Notes: a model not told the origin generated them from the letters alone. Positions 19,152 to 29,140 are shown, counted from the first letter of the stretch. The stretch: DNA of 64,000 nucleotides from Rutstroemia sp. NJR-2017a BVV2 (GCA_002946415.1 NJPS01000037.1:310001-374000); one strand, 5' to 3'. Translations and numbers: made by a program.

Positions 19152-20519
19152 GTTTGCTGCTCATTATCTATTCGGAGACTTGGATCGCGCTGCGAGAGTC
19201 AGAACGATGGTGCAGTGTGCGACGACATACCTTCCCTCTGGGATGACATACTGGCATGAAGCGGGCTGGCTAATCGCACCCATATCGCGAATCCGCTGGA
19301 AGCTCAGACATGCCAATCAACGCTAGTCTAATGGGTCAGCGTCTCCACCTGCTCCTTATTTTCTTTGCAACGTTGATTCAACGTGACTATGAAAGAAATT
19401 CATCGTACTTCCGTACGATATAGGTTTGCGAAAAAGACCTTCCATAAATCAGTTCCAGCGATTTCGGCGAGCAGCCCGGATCGTCTCTAGTCCCTCTACC
19501 AAGCAACCACGACCAGCATACCGATTATTATATGACCGTATTACACTGGCTGGTTTCATAGAATACTCATTACATACGTCCAAAAAACCATTAAGATCTT
19601 ACCGATGGCATAGTGCTAATACTAATACTAGTGTCACTGAAAGTTACTCCCTTACGAAGTTACGAGGAAGTCAGGAGCGAGGGGGAGAGGGGGGCACAAA
19701 CAAACACACGCCAGATTACATATAATTCGAACTCCTGAATCATGATAAATACAAAAGAAACTGATCATTTTCGACTATTCTAGATGATTCCTCTCATCCA
19801 CTTTCATATTGCACCGGTTTATAACCCCCAGGTTACTTGCGTTGAAGAGATTAACAAGTAAAAGGTGAAAAGGTGAAAAATCAAGACCAAAACGTCCAAA
19901 ATAGCCCCCGTTCATAGCGCAGGATTAACTATGATCTCCTGGACTCCCACCGCTTTGGCTTCTCTAATCCATATATCTGTAATTCCGCCAAAATCACCAT
20001 ATACCAAATCGGTATCCGGGGGATATAGATTGAATCTCAGCAAAGTAAGACATCTTTTTCCTACAACCTTATCCCTAGTTTCGAGGTCTTCCGAGGGAAG
20101 AAACCACGCTACTGTTACGTCGTGCCTTCAGGAGTCACGTGGAAGTGGTCTGGATATGGGTTTGTATTGATAAACAACAAGTAGGCAATTGAAATCGGGC
20201 TGGCAGTAGTAACTAAGTAATGGAATTACTATTTGAGTTGAGTAACGAAGCTCTATATACTAAGGGAAAACTATCTAGCTATATAGACCTCCGTCCTCAT
20301 GTGCTAGCTCGCTGGATCATATGACCGCTGCCAGAGTTCTACTGTGATTGGGCTTCCAATCCTTGAGCCTAAGGTTCCCGCAGTCACATGTTCTGCATAG
20401 GTCGTAACATAATATTAAATATAAGAATATAAGAAAGTTAGTAGAAGCGGCAACCAAGAAGCTAGAGATATACTCAGAAAAAAAGCAAAGAACTTCACGA
20501 GATTTCTATATATATAGTT
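19152..20519. other. Intergenic, no gene seen
   Basis: About 1.4 kb upstream of the DUF7924-like relic, AT-rich in places (20400-20460). Open frames at 19426-19725 and 19931-20170 lack motifs and splice partners. This may be decayed mobile DNA, but no coding signature of a transposase or reverse transcriptase is visible. Confidence 0.3.
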
Positions 20520-20687
20520 ATAGGTAGGAGCCAGACTATCTAGTGGAGGAGGTTACTGGTCGCTATACGGTGATAAAGTGAGGTGTGCTTGCCAAATATG
20601 GTATAGCGCAGCTCGGCAACTGGCGCCGAAGTTGGACCCAGCCGGCATAGCAGTCCTACGGTGGACAGCTGGAACCGAGTATGAATA

Positions 20688-20722
<35 letters not shown>

Positions 20723-20880
20723 GGAGATGCTTTCGGGCTGCAGGATGATTCTCGGATCCAAGCCGTACAGATTCACATGATTGGTGTAGACTAGCAGCTA
20801 GTGGGGCTACATAGGGCCAGCGGCCCTGAACAGCCAATAGGAATAAATCAAATCAAGTCAAATCAATCAATCAATCAGCC
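20520..20880 (+). mobile_element. Two adjacent retroelement-like 3' tails ending in (AATC)n
   Basis: Two different stretches each end in a GAATAAATCAA sequence that runs into an AATC simple repeat. The first tail is at about 20683-20722 (nine or so units), the second at about 20842-20878, interrupted by AAGTCAA. A fixed unique sequence followed by a variable simple-repeat tail, on the same strand, is the layout of non-LTR (LINE) 3' ends. No reverse-transcriptase frame lies upstream, so if this reading is right the copies are 5'-truncated. The alternative is plain microsatellite growth. Confidence 0.35.
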
Positions 20881-21054
20881 ACGACAATTCACTGGCGCGA
20901 CTTACATCAAAAGCCCCTCACAACGACTACACATCATCTCAGCATTGACTCAGTGCTCAAACTACATATTGAGCGGCAGTCTATTCGCTAACCTCGGCCC
21001 TCCCTATTGTATCTGCTTCCTGTCTCTCGACTTCGTCCCCATCACCATCCAATT

Positions 21055-23676
21055 ATGTCTGGCAAACACATTCTGGTCGCTGGGCACACTCCATTTGATT
21101 TGCTTGTTTATCCATCGTCTCCCGACCCAAACCAAAAGCATCGAGGCCAAGAAAAGCTTCGTGTTCACAGGTGTAATGGAGGAGCTGCACTCATTGCAGA
21201 CCTTTTGTGTACCTCAGCAAACGAACACAAACATGAAGTGCACGAGCCGGCTTTTGAGCTTCCCAATGACAGTTCTTTAGAGCTATCAGCAAGTTTCATC
21301 ACCGAGCTGGAAGTCTCTGGCAAAGCAGTTAAGGCACCCTGTACCTTCAGAGTGGCACGAAGACAACAACTGGTTACAAAGCCGGTGTGGTACCCCCCTC
21401 GAGATCCGACAAACTCAAGCGAAAGAGCCAGCGTCTTGGTCTTTCAAGATGCCGAATCTGGCTTTAGCAACCCTAGTCATGCAGTAGAGTTCTTTCGTAC
21501 AAGTCGTCCTAGTACACTAGTATATCACATGGCTCGCCCTCTCGGCACTGGAGAGATCTGGGATGCTGTTCGCCGTGGGCCTTTTGCAATGAATGGCTCG
21601 CAAGATCCAATGAAGCTTATTGTTGTTGTCAGTTCTGACGATCTCCGTGCTGAAGGCATTGAATTGTCCCATGGTCTCTCTTGGGAAAAGACGTGTGAAG
21701 ATTTCGTGGAAAAGCTTGGTTCCAACGGCAAACTTGACACACTGGCAACATGCGCGAATTTGATCGTCATTTTCGGATGTGATGGGGTGATATATCATCG
21801 TGGTTGGGAGGGCCTGGAACCGACTCTATTCTTTGATCCCCTGAATGTGGAGGGCAGGTTCACCAGGAGAAATCTAGGACCTGTCCCAGGCATCGTTGAA
21901 GCATTCATTGCAGGTTTGGCAACTAAGGTAGCACAATTACCTCCTAGAACAGCTCTTCATCAATGCATCGAATTCGGCTTCATCACTTCCAGACGACTGG
22001 CGAAGCTAGGTTTCAGGAACCATGAACTTCACGATTGGCCTAGATATCCCATTTCGGACATCATGGAGAAAACTATACTTCCAATAGAAGCCCCAAACAC
22101 ACTTGACATCCCATCGGAAAGCATTTCCGCTGGGGATGAGAGTCATTGGTCTATTTTGCATCACAATATTGGAGATCCAGTGCAGCTTGCATGCCACATC
22201 GTAACAGAAGGAACATACTCTGCTGCGAGTTGGATACCCATCGCTCGCTTCGGTAAGCTGATTGTCCTCGACAGATCAGAAATTGAAGGATTCCGGACGA
22301 TGTTCAACGCAATACATGAATATCTATCAGCTCCTCAGACCAAACCACTTAATATTGCTGTATTCGGATCCAAAGGTTCAGGAAAATCGTTCGCTGCCCG
22401 TCAAGTTGCAGAAGCTGCAACCGCTGCCGCTGCCGCGTCCACATCAAACCATCGTAAGATTCAGCATCTGAGTGTCGACCTTTCTCAGTTCACAAGTCTG
22501 GGGGATCTTTCGGCAGCGTTCAACAAAGTTCGGGAGTGCAATCTTTCAGGAAGTTTGCCTTTGGTCAGTATCAAGGCTTTCGATATAGAATTCTCGGGCT
22601 CTCCACTTGGCTGGCTAGCCCATCTCTTATCACCCATGCATGCCGGCCAATTCCTTGATCGTGGCGAAATGCAGCATATTGGTCCTGCAATAATTCTGCT
22701 AGGGTCCAGCTTCACGCAGTCTTTAGCTGTCTTCGAAGCATTCTCAATAAAAAATGAAAATGAAAAGTATGCATTGAGAGCACAGGAATTTCTAAGCTGC
22801 CTGCACGCTTTCGTTGACATTGTTGGTCTCAATGAAGTCAACTCATCCGATGTATTATATCCGGTACGGCGAGCGGTGGTTCTCCGAACGTTACTCGAAG
22901 ATAGAGAACCAAAACTGAAGAAAGGCGAAGGTATATCAATCGATCAGGGTGTCCTAGATGGGCTACTGATGATCCCTACGTATCGACATGGACTTCGATC
23001 TTTGAAGGCAATCATCGCGATGAGTAAAGTCACAGGTAAACACCATTTCGAAAGAGCTGCACTTCCACCTGAAGCGCAGTTGACTCTTCATTTCGATTAT
23101 CAAACCTTCATGGAATGTTCACAATATAACACGCTATCAGAAGATATTAGGGAGGCCCTCGCGGAGGGACTTCACAATGTCTACATCGGAATAAGGAAGG
23201 CGATGGCATATACGGGTCAGGAGAATGAGGATATTAAGAAAGATCCTTCAATGGCTCCATGGTCATCTCTCAAAGAAAATTTAAGAGAGTCTTCACGTGC
23301 TCATGCGGTTGACATACCTCGGAAGCTACGCATGATATCTTGTTTTCTAGCGGAAGAGCTGGGCACACGTCCAGCCGTCGAGAGTTTTACGGACACCGAG
23401 CTGAATTATCTTGCTGAGTATGAGCACGAGCGGTGGAATGCAGAGCGTTTACAGCAACAGTGGCATCGGGGCAAACGAAGTGTGGAGCAACGAACAAGCC
23501 CATTTCTGGTACCTTGGAGAGATCTCGATGCAAAGTGGCAGAATGTTGACCGAGAAATGGTGAAGTCCTACATCTCCATCCTTCCAGATAACTATAAAAT
23601 CTACCGCATTGGAAAGGTCAAGAAGACGGATCTCAAAGAGACAACGGTGGGGTTCAAGCGGGGTATCACTGCGTGA
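21055..23676 (+). CDS. PfkB-like / P-loop NTPase / RyR-domain protein (candidate sensor or STAND-like protein)
   Basis: A single exon from ATG 21055 encodes 873 aa. Residues 1 to about 330 resemble a PfkB carbohydrate-kinase fold: HILVAGHTPFDLLVY, a GG pair at 42-43 (CNGGAALIADLL), and GIVEAFIAGLA around E282 where active enzymes have GAGD. Residues about 430-700 are an AAA-like NTPase with Walker A GSKGSGKS (438-445). The segment LVSIKAFDIEF (503-513) occupies the Walker B position, but K507-A508 stand where D-E is expected. The rest of the fold (GSPLGWLAHLLSPM, RRAVVLRTLL, YRHGLRSLKAIIAMS) is well kept. Residues about 783-850 form a RyR domain (LAEYEHERWNAERLQQQWHRG, SPFLVPWRDLD, VDREMV). 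RyR domains occur in ryanodine receptors and in bacterial NTPase proteins. Sensing is inferred. Confidence 0.85.
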   Translation: MSGKHILVAGHTPFDLLVYPSSPDPNQKHRGQEKLRVHRCNGGAALIADLLCTSANEHKHEVHEPAFELPNDSSLELSASFITELEVSGKAVKAPCTFRVARRQQLVTKPVWYPPRDPTNSSERASVLVFQDAESGFSNPSHAVEFFRTSRPSTLVYHMARPLGTGEIWDAVRRGPFAMNGSQDPMKLIVVVSSDDLRAEGIELSHGLSWEKTCEDFVEKLGSNGKLDTLATCANLIVIFGCDGVIYHRGWEGLEPTLFFDPLNVEGRFTRRNLGPVPGIVEAFIAGLATKVAQLPPRTALHQCIEFGFITSRRLAKLGFRNHELHDWPRYPISDIMEKTILPIEAPNTLDIPSESISAGDESHWSILHHNIGDPVQLACHIVTEGTYSAASWIPIARFGKLIVLDRSEIEGFRTMFNAIHEYLSAPQTKPLNIAVFGSKGSGKSFAARQVAEAATAAAAASTSNHRKIQHLSVDLSQFTSLGDLSAAFNKVRECNLSGSLPLVSIKAFDIEFSGSPLGWLAHLLSPMHAGQFLDRGEMQHIGPAIILLGSSFTQSLAVFEAFSIKNENEKYALRAQEFLSCLHAFVDIVGLNEVNSSDVLYPVRRAVVLRTLLEDREPKLKKGEGISIDQGVLDGLLMIPTYRHGLRSLKAIIAMSKVTGKHHFERAALPPEAQLTLHFDYQTFMECSQYNTLSEDIREALAEGLHNVYIGIRKAMAYTGQENEDIKKDPSMAPWSSLKENLRESSRAHAVDIPRKLRMISCFLAEELGTRPAVESFTDTELNYLAEYEHERWNAERLQQQWHRGKRSVEQRTSPFLVPWRDLDAKWQNVDREMVKSYISILPDNYKIYRIGKVKKTDLKETTVGFKRGITA

Positions 23677-23699
23677 AGATACTTCATGTCATTAGGGTT

Positions 23700-25332
23700 T
23701 TACTCGGCCGACTGTTTTGAACTTGGACCTCTTGCACTTTCAATATCATCCTCCATCCTCTGATCATACTTCTTCTGGGTCCACCTGAACCACCAGACCC
23801 AGGAAATAAGAACGGAAATAGTTAGCACAACTGCAACGACAATGTAAATCCATAAACGATCCGAAACAACCGCGTCTCCATCCTTAGCCTGCCAATCGAA
23901 CATTGACATACTGAAAATTGACTGTGAGAAGTCAGAATGGAACAGAGACGAAGTGGGTGCCAACTCACCGCCATGGCAGTCGCTGGCAGAAAGAACAAGG
24001 ATAGTACGGCAATTGTTTTCATAGATGAGCTGTCACGGCGTGTATCCTCTGCAATCTACGTAGATTTGTCAATCAAAACTCTTTTGATGCATCTGTTGGA
24101 GTTGGAAAGAACAAACCATTATGTTCAGTTTAGTGTCAATCTGCAAAAAAAGTCAGTGAGCAGATCCCGGACTATTGGCTGGGATGTCAAGTACCGTTCG
24201 ATGTTGTTGTTCTAACTTTGAGGGAATCGCATCAAGATCTAGCTGCAACAGATTGGACAGAGTGATTTGTGTCTCAACTCTCTGCGTGAGAATCTTAGAA
24301 TACATCACTTTGCTGCCATCGCCATCCTTCCCTTGCAGTCTTGCCATGTTCCCAAAGCATTTCACTAGATTCTCTGCAAGTCCCTTTCCGAAAAGCCATC
24401 TGTCACGTAATGTTAGATAGGTTTTTTCCCATCGAAACAGCTCATTCTTGACATGATCAAGCCCTCCAGGTTCTTTGGACAAAATTCGATCTTGTCCCTC
24501 CAAGACAAGTTTCTTTAACTTTTTCAGCTCGCGTCCAACCTGTTCTACTTCGTTCTTCAGGATGTGAACGGGTAAGAACATGAAGTCTGGAAACAGTGGG
24601 GTATAGTCTGACGGGAATGCAGTTTCGCTGAGTAAGGATTCCAGATTAATTCCAGGCCCAGTGAAGAGGAGACAGACCCAATCGGATCCTCGTTGACGTC
24701 CGCCTGCGTGGATCTCGGACATGGAGAAAGTTATGAAAGGCAGGCCATCTTCTGGGGTCTGCAAAATGAAGCCTATTGCAAGGGCTCAGCTTGCACTATT
24801 AAGTGAGTGGAATGGAACTTACTGAGATCGCCCGTCTCGGTTAGGATCGCAGACCCCACAGCACCTTTCTGAATAAAGTTATCGAATTCGCTATTTATCC
24901 ATCCTGACCTAGCTGCTGCATCCACAATCGGTTGCTGGCTGAGAATTTGGCTCCGAATTTCAACTCCAATACATCTTGTTGGCCATTAGCCTGCTGAGGA
25001 AAAACAGTTGCCGATGACATTACTTACAACAAACGAAACCGGCTTTCTTCCCAATTTTGTCGTTTGTCACGCTTCAGAGCATATTAGTCAAATTCAAGGA
25101 ATGAGTCGGAAAAGGAGTATGTACTCGGAGTGGGGTCTCAATAAAGGATTGAGCTCCCGCCTCGTCGGCAATACTCTCAATCTGAGGATTCTGGATTCTC
25201 CAGCTGGCTCTCTAGCATACGTAGTCAGAAAATGAAGTCTCAGTAGAATGATAGACTCACTTTGATTTTCGCGACGCTGGTTTCGAAAGATCGGTAGGAG
25301 AGCTTTGGTTCTTGAAGTTCGGAGGAGTCCAT
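23700..25332 (-). CDS. CorA-like two-TM membrane protein of a large fungal family
   Basis: Eight exons on the minus strand: 25332-25261, 25211-25125, 25071-25028, 24974-24823, 24772-24195, 24140-24117, 24055-23969, 23921-23700. All phases agree and give 421 aa. Exon 6 is a 24-nt micro-exon (IDTKLNIM) that rebuilds the TKLN-IAEDTRRDSSSMKTIAV block typical of the family. Two C-terminal TM helices follow: MKTIAVLSLFFLPATAMA and LWIYIVVAVVLTISVLISWV. The layout is that of CorA-type divalent-cation channels, but the GMN selectivity motif is absent (FSMSMFDW in its place). Members are multi-copy in Helotiales and often sit near HET genes; their function is unknown. The stop lies 23 bp from that of the convergent RyR gene. 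Exons 1-3 are the least certain. Confidence 0.75.
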
Positions 25333-26184
25333 TGTCAGAGAAACACCCTGCAGATCTCATAGTGTGTTAAGAACGAACCGAGTCGGATTGGTCTCAAGTG
25401 TCATCTCGTAGTAAGAATCTATTGGGTGATTGAGGCTCAATTGTATTCGTACCCCATCATGGGACTTCGCTGGTAAGCTGGGGTTTCATACAAGCCGCAT
25501 TGTGAACACGGCTCAGCTCGCACGACCTTCATGGTACTGCATCCTCAAGGGTTCTTTACAGCAGGTGCCAGCATTCGAGCAAAGGCTGCTGAGGCTGAAG
25601 GATGGTCTGAGCAAAGGCTGCTGAAGCTGAAGGATGGTCTGTGATTGGACGTTTCATGCATGTAGCACCACGCCACCAATACTTCTACGTTACGCAAATG
25701 CTCCATCGCTCAAACAATAACTGCTTATTTATTAACACATCCCGCATTCGCTAAAGCCTACGAATCAACAAACGCAGAGCAAGTCTGCTGATTCTGAAGC
25801 AAGTATGTTTATTGGACATGTCATGCATGCTTGTTATGCATGCTTGTTGGCAAAGTTGCATTGAGCGACAAGTCTGATGAAAACAATACTCTGCTACTAA
25901 TTGGACGTTACGATAGGGGATTTATCCATATCTGGAACAAAGGCTGTTGAAAGGCGCGTTACGGGGCTTACCAGATTTAGTGGTATGCATAATCCACGGT
26001 ATCCCACACCTCCTAACAGTTGATGCGCTCTTTTTGGGGTCAGAAGCACAGCTGAGAGGGTGATAAGGTCTAATAACATATAAGGCTTGTAGGATAAGAA
26101 GAAGTAAATTATAGATTTTTCTTGCTCTATCAGAAGTCTTTATTTTTTAAATATTTAAAATCCATTCTCTTCGCTTTCAAAATA
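25333..26184. promoter_or_regulatory. Divergent interval, CorA-like (-) and HET gene (+)
   Basis: About 850 bp between divergent start codons. It carries a perfect-length 32-bp tandem duplication (25577-25608 and 25609-25640, one mismatch), two TTGGAC...TCATGCATG elements (about 25645 and 25814), and an AT-rich TTTTTTAAATATTTAAAA stretch just before the HET start. No gene is visible. Confidence 0.4.
25577..25640. repeat. 32-bp tandem duplication
   Basis: Two adjacent 32-bp units differ at a single base (CTGAGGCTG versus CTGAAGCTG). They lie in the promoter interval of the HET gene. Recent slippage or unequal exchange is the simplest explanation. Confidence 0.85.
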
Positions 26185-27813
26185 ATGAGGCTTCTTCACA
26201 CTAATAAGATTGTGGTGGAATCTTTCCCAAGCCCGGAAAGACCGGAAATTCCCGACTATGCAATCCTCTCGCACAGATGGGGGAGCCAAGAGATATCTCT
26301 CCAGGAAATACAGAATCGTAGCCCAGAGTTGGAAAACACCGAGGGTTTTAAAAAGATCAAAAGTTGCTGCAAAGAGGCGGCTTCAGTCGGATTCGAATAT
26401 GTCTGGATTGACACATGCTGCATAGATAAGACCGACCAAGTCGAGCTCACCGAAGCTCTCAACTCAATGTTTCATTGGTACCGATCGGCCCAAGTGTGCT
26501 ACAGCTACATGTCGGATGTCGATAGCAAGGAGGATCCTCGTGCCAAGAACTCGGAATTCCGGAAGAGTAAATGGTTCACTCGAGGATGGACTCTCCAAGA
26601 GTTACTCGCGCCGCAATATGTGGTTTTCTACGCCAATGACTGGAAAGAGATCGGAACGAAGTCTAGCCTACAAGAGCTCATCACCGAAATTAGTGGTATC
26701 CCTTCTCAAGTCCTCCTGATGAATCATGGCGGCGAGATTAGCATTGCCCAAAGAATGTCTTGGGCCGCGAAAAGAGAGACAGCAAAGGAGGAAGATAAAG
26801 CGTATTGCCTGTTAGGGTTATTTGGTGTTAACATGCCCATGGTTTATGGGGAGGGAGAAAATGCTTTCCGTCGCTTGCAAGTCGAGATAATGAAGCTGTC
26901 AGATGACCATTCAATTTTTGCTTGGACGGACGATAGCCAAGGGAGAAAGAGGGGTCTTCTTGCTACTTCTCCTGCGGAATTCGAGAACTGCTCCAATGTT
27001 CGTCGATACGGTGATAGTTCCGCATTCGCCATGACTAACAAAGGCATCAGCATGAAGCTTCCTCTCATCCCATATGGAAAATCCTCTGACGGAAAGAGAG
27101 ATGTAATGCTAGGGATCCTTAGCTGCCAGCGCAAACAAGGCGTGAACTACCCAGATCGCTATCCCTTAGCAATCTACCTTGAAAAAGAAACGGAAGGTGA
27201 TTCCACCAACTTCTATCGCGTACGTCCTGGGGAGCTTCGAGAGATCAAAGAGGATATTTCCAAGTATGAGAAGAGTGAGTTTTTTGTTAAGGATACGGAT
27301 CCCTCGCGATTCGAGGTTTCAAGCTGGATGCAACCGGAGTCGGAATATCACTTCTACTTTTCGTATCCGAAGCGTGCTTTCCATCTTCCACGAATCGAAT
27401 ATCCTGATATTCAGGCTGCGAAGTGGGCAATTAGTCAATCAGAAACTAAGCTATTCATGGGGGGTAGCGGAACGTCTGCGACAATGATCTTTAAAGACAA
27501 GGGTAACCAGGTCTTCGCGGTCTCGCTAGGAGTACACAACTACAATGTCTGGTGTGCTCTTACCGATGACTGCGAGGATGAAGATATTAAAAGCATTGCG
27601 AAGGAGTACTGGGATGGGAAGAAAGACGATGCGAGGTGGGATAATATGGATCGTAGGACATTGGAGCTTGGAAGTGGGGAGAAGGTGGCTCTTGCGATTA
27701 GGAAGGGGAGGAAAGGGGGAAAGAGGGCGTATTTCATTGAGATTTCTGTGAAAGGGGGTTTTTGGCTGGAAAAAGTTGGACCGGGGGTTTTTCCGGGGTG
27801 GTGGACAGGGTAG
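26185..27813 (+). CDS. HET-domain (heterokaryon incompatibility) protein
   Basis: One exon encodes 542 aa, starting MRLLHTNKIVVE, the usual HET-protein beginning. The HET domain spans about 25-170 and shows all three signature blocks: YAILSHRWG at the start, EYVWIDTCCIDK in the middle, and SKWFTRGWTLQELLAP. The following MSWAAKRETAKEEDKAYCLL and GLFGVNMPMVYGEG are the standard continuation. The remaining residues (about 245-542) form a mixed beta-rich domain without a recognisable NACHT, WD40 or ankyrin module. HET domains are TIR-like effectors that trigger cell death when incompatible hyphae fuse. The gene sits beside the CorA-like and RyR/NTPase genes. A non-ATG upstream extension is rejected because it lies in AT-rich leader sequence. 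Confidence 0.93.
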   Translation: MRLLHTNKIVVESFPSPERPEIPDYAILSHRWGSQEISLQEIQNRSPELENTEGFKKIKSCCKEAASVGFEYVWIDTCCIDKTDQVELTEALNSMFHWYRSAQVCYSYMSDVDSKEDPRAKNSEFRKSKWFTRGWTLQELLAPQYVVFYANDWKEIGTKSSLQELITEISGIPSQVLLMNHGGEISIAQRMSWAAKRETAKEEDKAYCLLGLFGVNMPMVYGEGENAFRRLQVEIMKLSDDHSIFAWTDDSQGRKRGLLATSPAEFENCSNVRRYGDSSAFAMTNKGISMKLPLIPYGKSSDGKRDVMLGILSCQRKQGVNYPDRYPLAIYLEKETEGDSTNFYRVRPGELREIKEDISKYEKSEFFVKDTDPSRFEVSSWMQPESEYHFYFSYPKRAFHLPRIEYPDIQAAKWAISQSETKLFMGGSGTSATMIFKDKGNQVFAVSLGVHNYNVWCALTDDCEDEDIKSIAKEYWDGKKDDARWDNMDRRTLELGSGEKVALAIRKGRKGGKRAYFIEISVKGGFWLEKVGPGVFPGWWTG

Positions 27814-28364
27814 TCCAAATGCTCCTTCTGGTATCAGGCCCCAAAGGCTTATTGGAAATTACAATGTACGAAGTATTCTGCTCTGTACAGCGTCGTCGAA
27901 CTCTTTACCCGATTGGTTGTGAGCAGCATAATCCCCGGGAAATCCTCAAGCTTGCGTAAGAAAACCGAAACCGGAGCGTTGTGTTGAGAATTGTCAGACC
28001 GTCGGCGGAGAAACATATTAGCCAAATGGATTGAACCATTCCTATCTGAATACTTCGAAAACAGTAATCGTCCTCAACGAATCATGTATATTGTAAGAGG
28101 CTCAAAGTGAGAATACATGCATCCCAATAGCACGTGCAGCAGGAGATCTAGGTGTACGAAAGAATCACTTCAACGTAGGGAGTCAAAAAGGTGGTAAAAC
28201 AGTCAGTAGTTTCTTTAATTAAGCTGGGAAGAGCATCTGCTTATATGACAAAACCAGGCCGTAGTGGCTGGAGCTAGACTAAAAAGGGTGGCCAAAGCCC
28301 CACAATATAACCCAGGTCATTTTCGGAAGCTAGCTTGTTTCAAGAGATTCTCCGAGTCCAGAGA
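27814..28364. other. Intergenic, no gene seen
   Basis: About 550 bp between the HET stop and the next ATG. The frame of the downstream gene is open back to 28311, so a short upstream exon cannot be excluded. A stretch near 28222-28250 faintly resembles a tRNA A box, but no cloverleaf can be drawn. Confidence 0.35.
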
Positions 28365-29036
28365 ATGAAGGCGGAGGGCCGGACACAGCCTTACGGAATC
28401 TCGGATCCCGTCGAGGCGAATCTGGGCATGAAAGAGAATGCCGACGTCGCTTATCAAGTCATGCACACAGGCTTGGGTGGTTATTATGACAACATCAACA
28501 TGTACCAACGAACTTACAATAAGAACGTCTCACACAACGACGTTAGTTTTGAGTTTACCGCCGATATTTTCAAGCCCTTTGGGTTCACCGAACCCGCCTT
28601 GAAAGAGATTGCCGGTTTCATTGCACAGTTCATCGCAGCGATTGCCAAGATCAAAACCGATACGAGTCAAACAGATTTCCGAAACTCCTTCTCTAAGCAG
28701 ATTCATCAAGTTTTGCGGATCAATGTGGGCACAAAGGACAACCCTGTTTGGGTTTGGCAACCTAGGGCAAGGTTGGTATACATGCATATTGACAGCCAAT
28801 CGTACAGAGAAACAGTCAAGACATGCCTGAAGGAGAAAACTACTGAGACTTACATGTTTTCAATGGACTATGTTATCGTGGAGGCAGATATCAACGCGTC
28901 AAATGTTGAGCGCAGACGCGACAAGCTCACTCAGGCTTTTGACATTGTCAGTGATAAGAAAATTGAGGAGTTCGTTAACCTGGCAGGGGTGGCACATGAG
29001 GTTCAAGATACAACGCCTGTTGTGGAGGGTATGTAG
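28365..29036 (+). CDS. Unrecognised 223-aa protein
   Basis: An intronless frame starts at ATG 28365 (MKAEGRTQPYGISDPVEANL) and ends at TAG 29034-29036. No family is recognised. Visible features are a hydrophilic N-terminus, an amphipathic helix-like stretch (ALKEIAGFIAQFIAAIAKI, about residues 80-98), then alternating hydrophobic segments typical of beta strands (VLRINVGTKDNPVWVWQPRA, TYMFSMDYVIVEADI), and an acidic C-terminal tail. No signal peptide or clear TM helix is visible. Codon use looks like that of neighbouring genes, and the frame is much longer than chance in AT-balanced DNA. A solo LTR inserted about 110 bp downstream. It may belong to the HET/RyR neighbourhood functionally, but nothing in the sequence proves this. 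Confidence 0.6.
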   Translation: MKAEGRTQPYGISDPVEANLGMKENADVAYQVMHTGLGGYYDNINMYQRTYNKNVSHNDVSFEFTADIFKPFGFTEPALKEIAGFIAQFIAAIAKIKTDTSQTDFRNSFSKQIHQVLRINVGTKDNPVWVWQPRARLVYMHIDSQSYRETVKTCLKEKTTETYMFSMDYVIVEADINASNVERRRDKLTQAFDIVSDKKIEEFVNLAGVAHEVQDTTPVVEGM

Positions 29037-29140
29037 AGGGTTAGCTAGATCTTTTTCTTTGTTGGCCCCGGGGCTGAGATGTGCAGTTTATTGCGAATTT
29101 TTATTCTCCTATTTGTATACAGAAAACTATTCAGCGGATG

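Noticed and set aside
20801..21280. 159-codon frame overlapping the 5' end of the RyR gene
   Set aside because: It overlaps the RyR coding frame and is built partly from the AATC repeat; the RyR frame is clearly the coding one.
28222..28275. A-box-like AGCTGGGAAGAGC, possible tRNA or tRNA-derived SINE
   Set aside because: No T arm or closing acceptor stem, and no A-rich or repeated tail.
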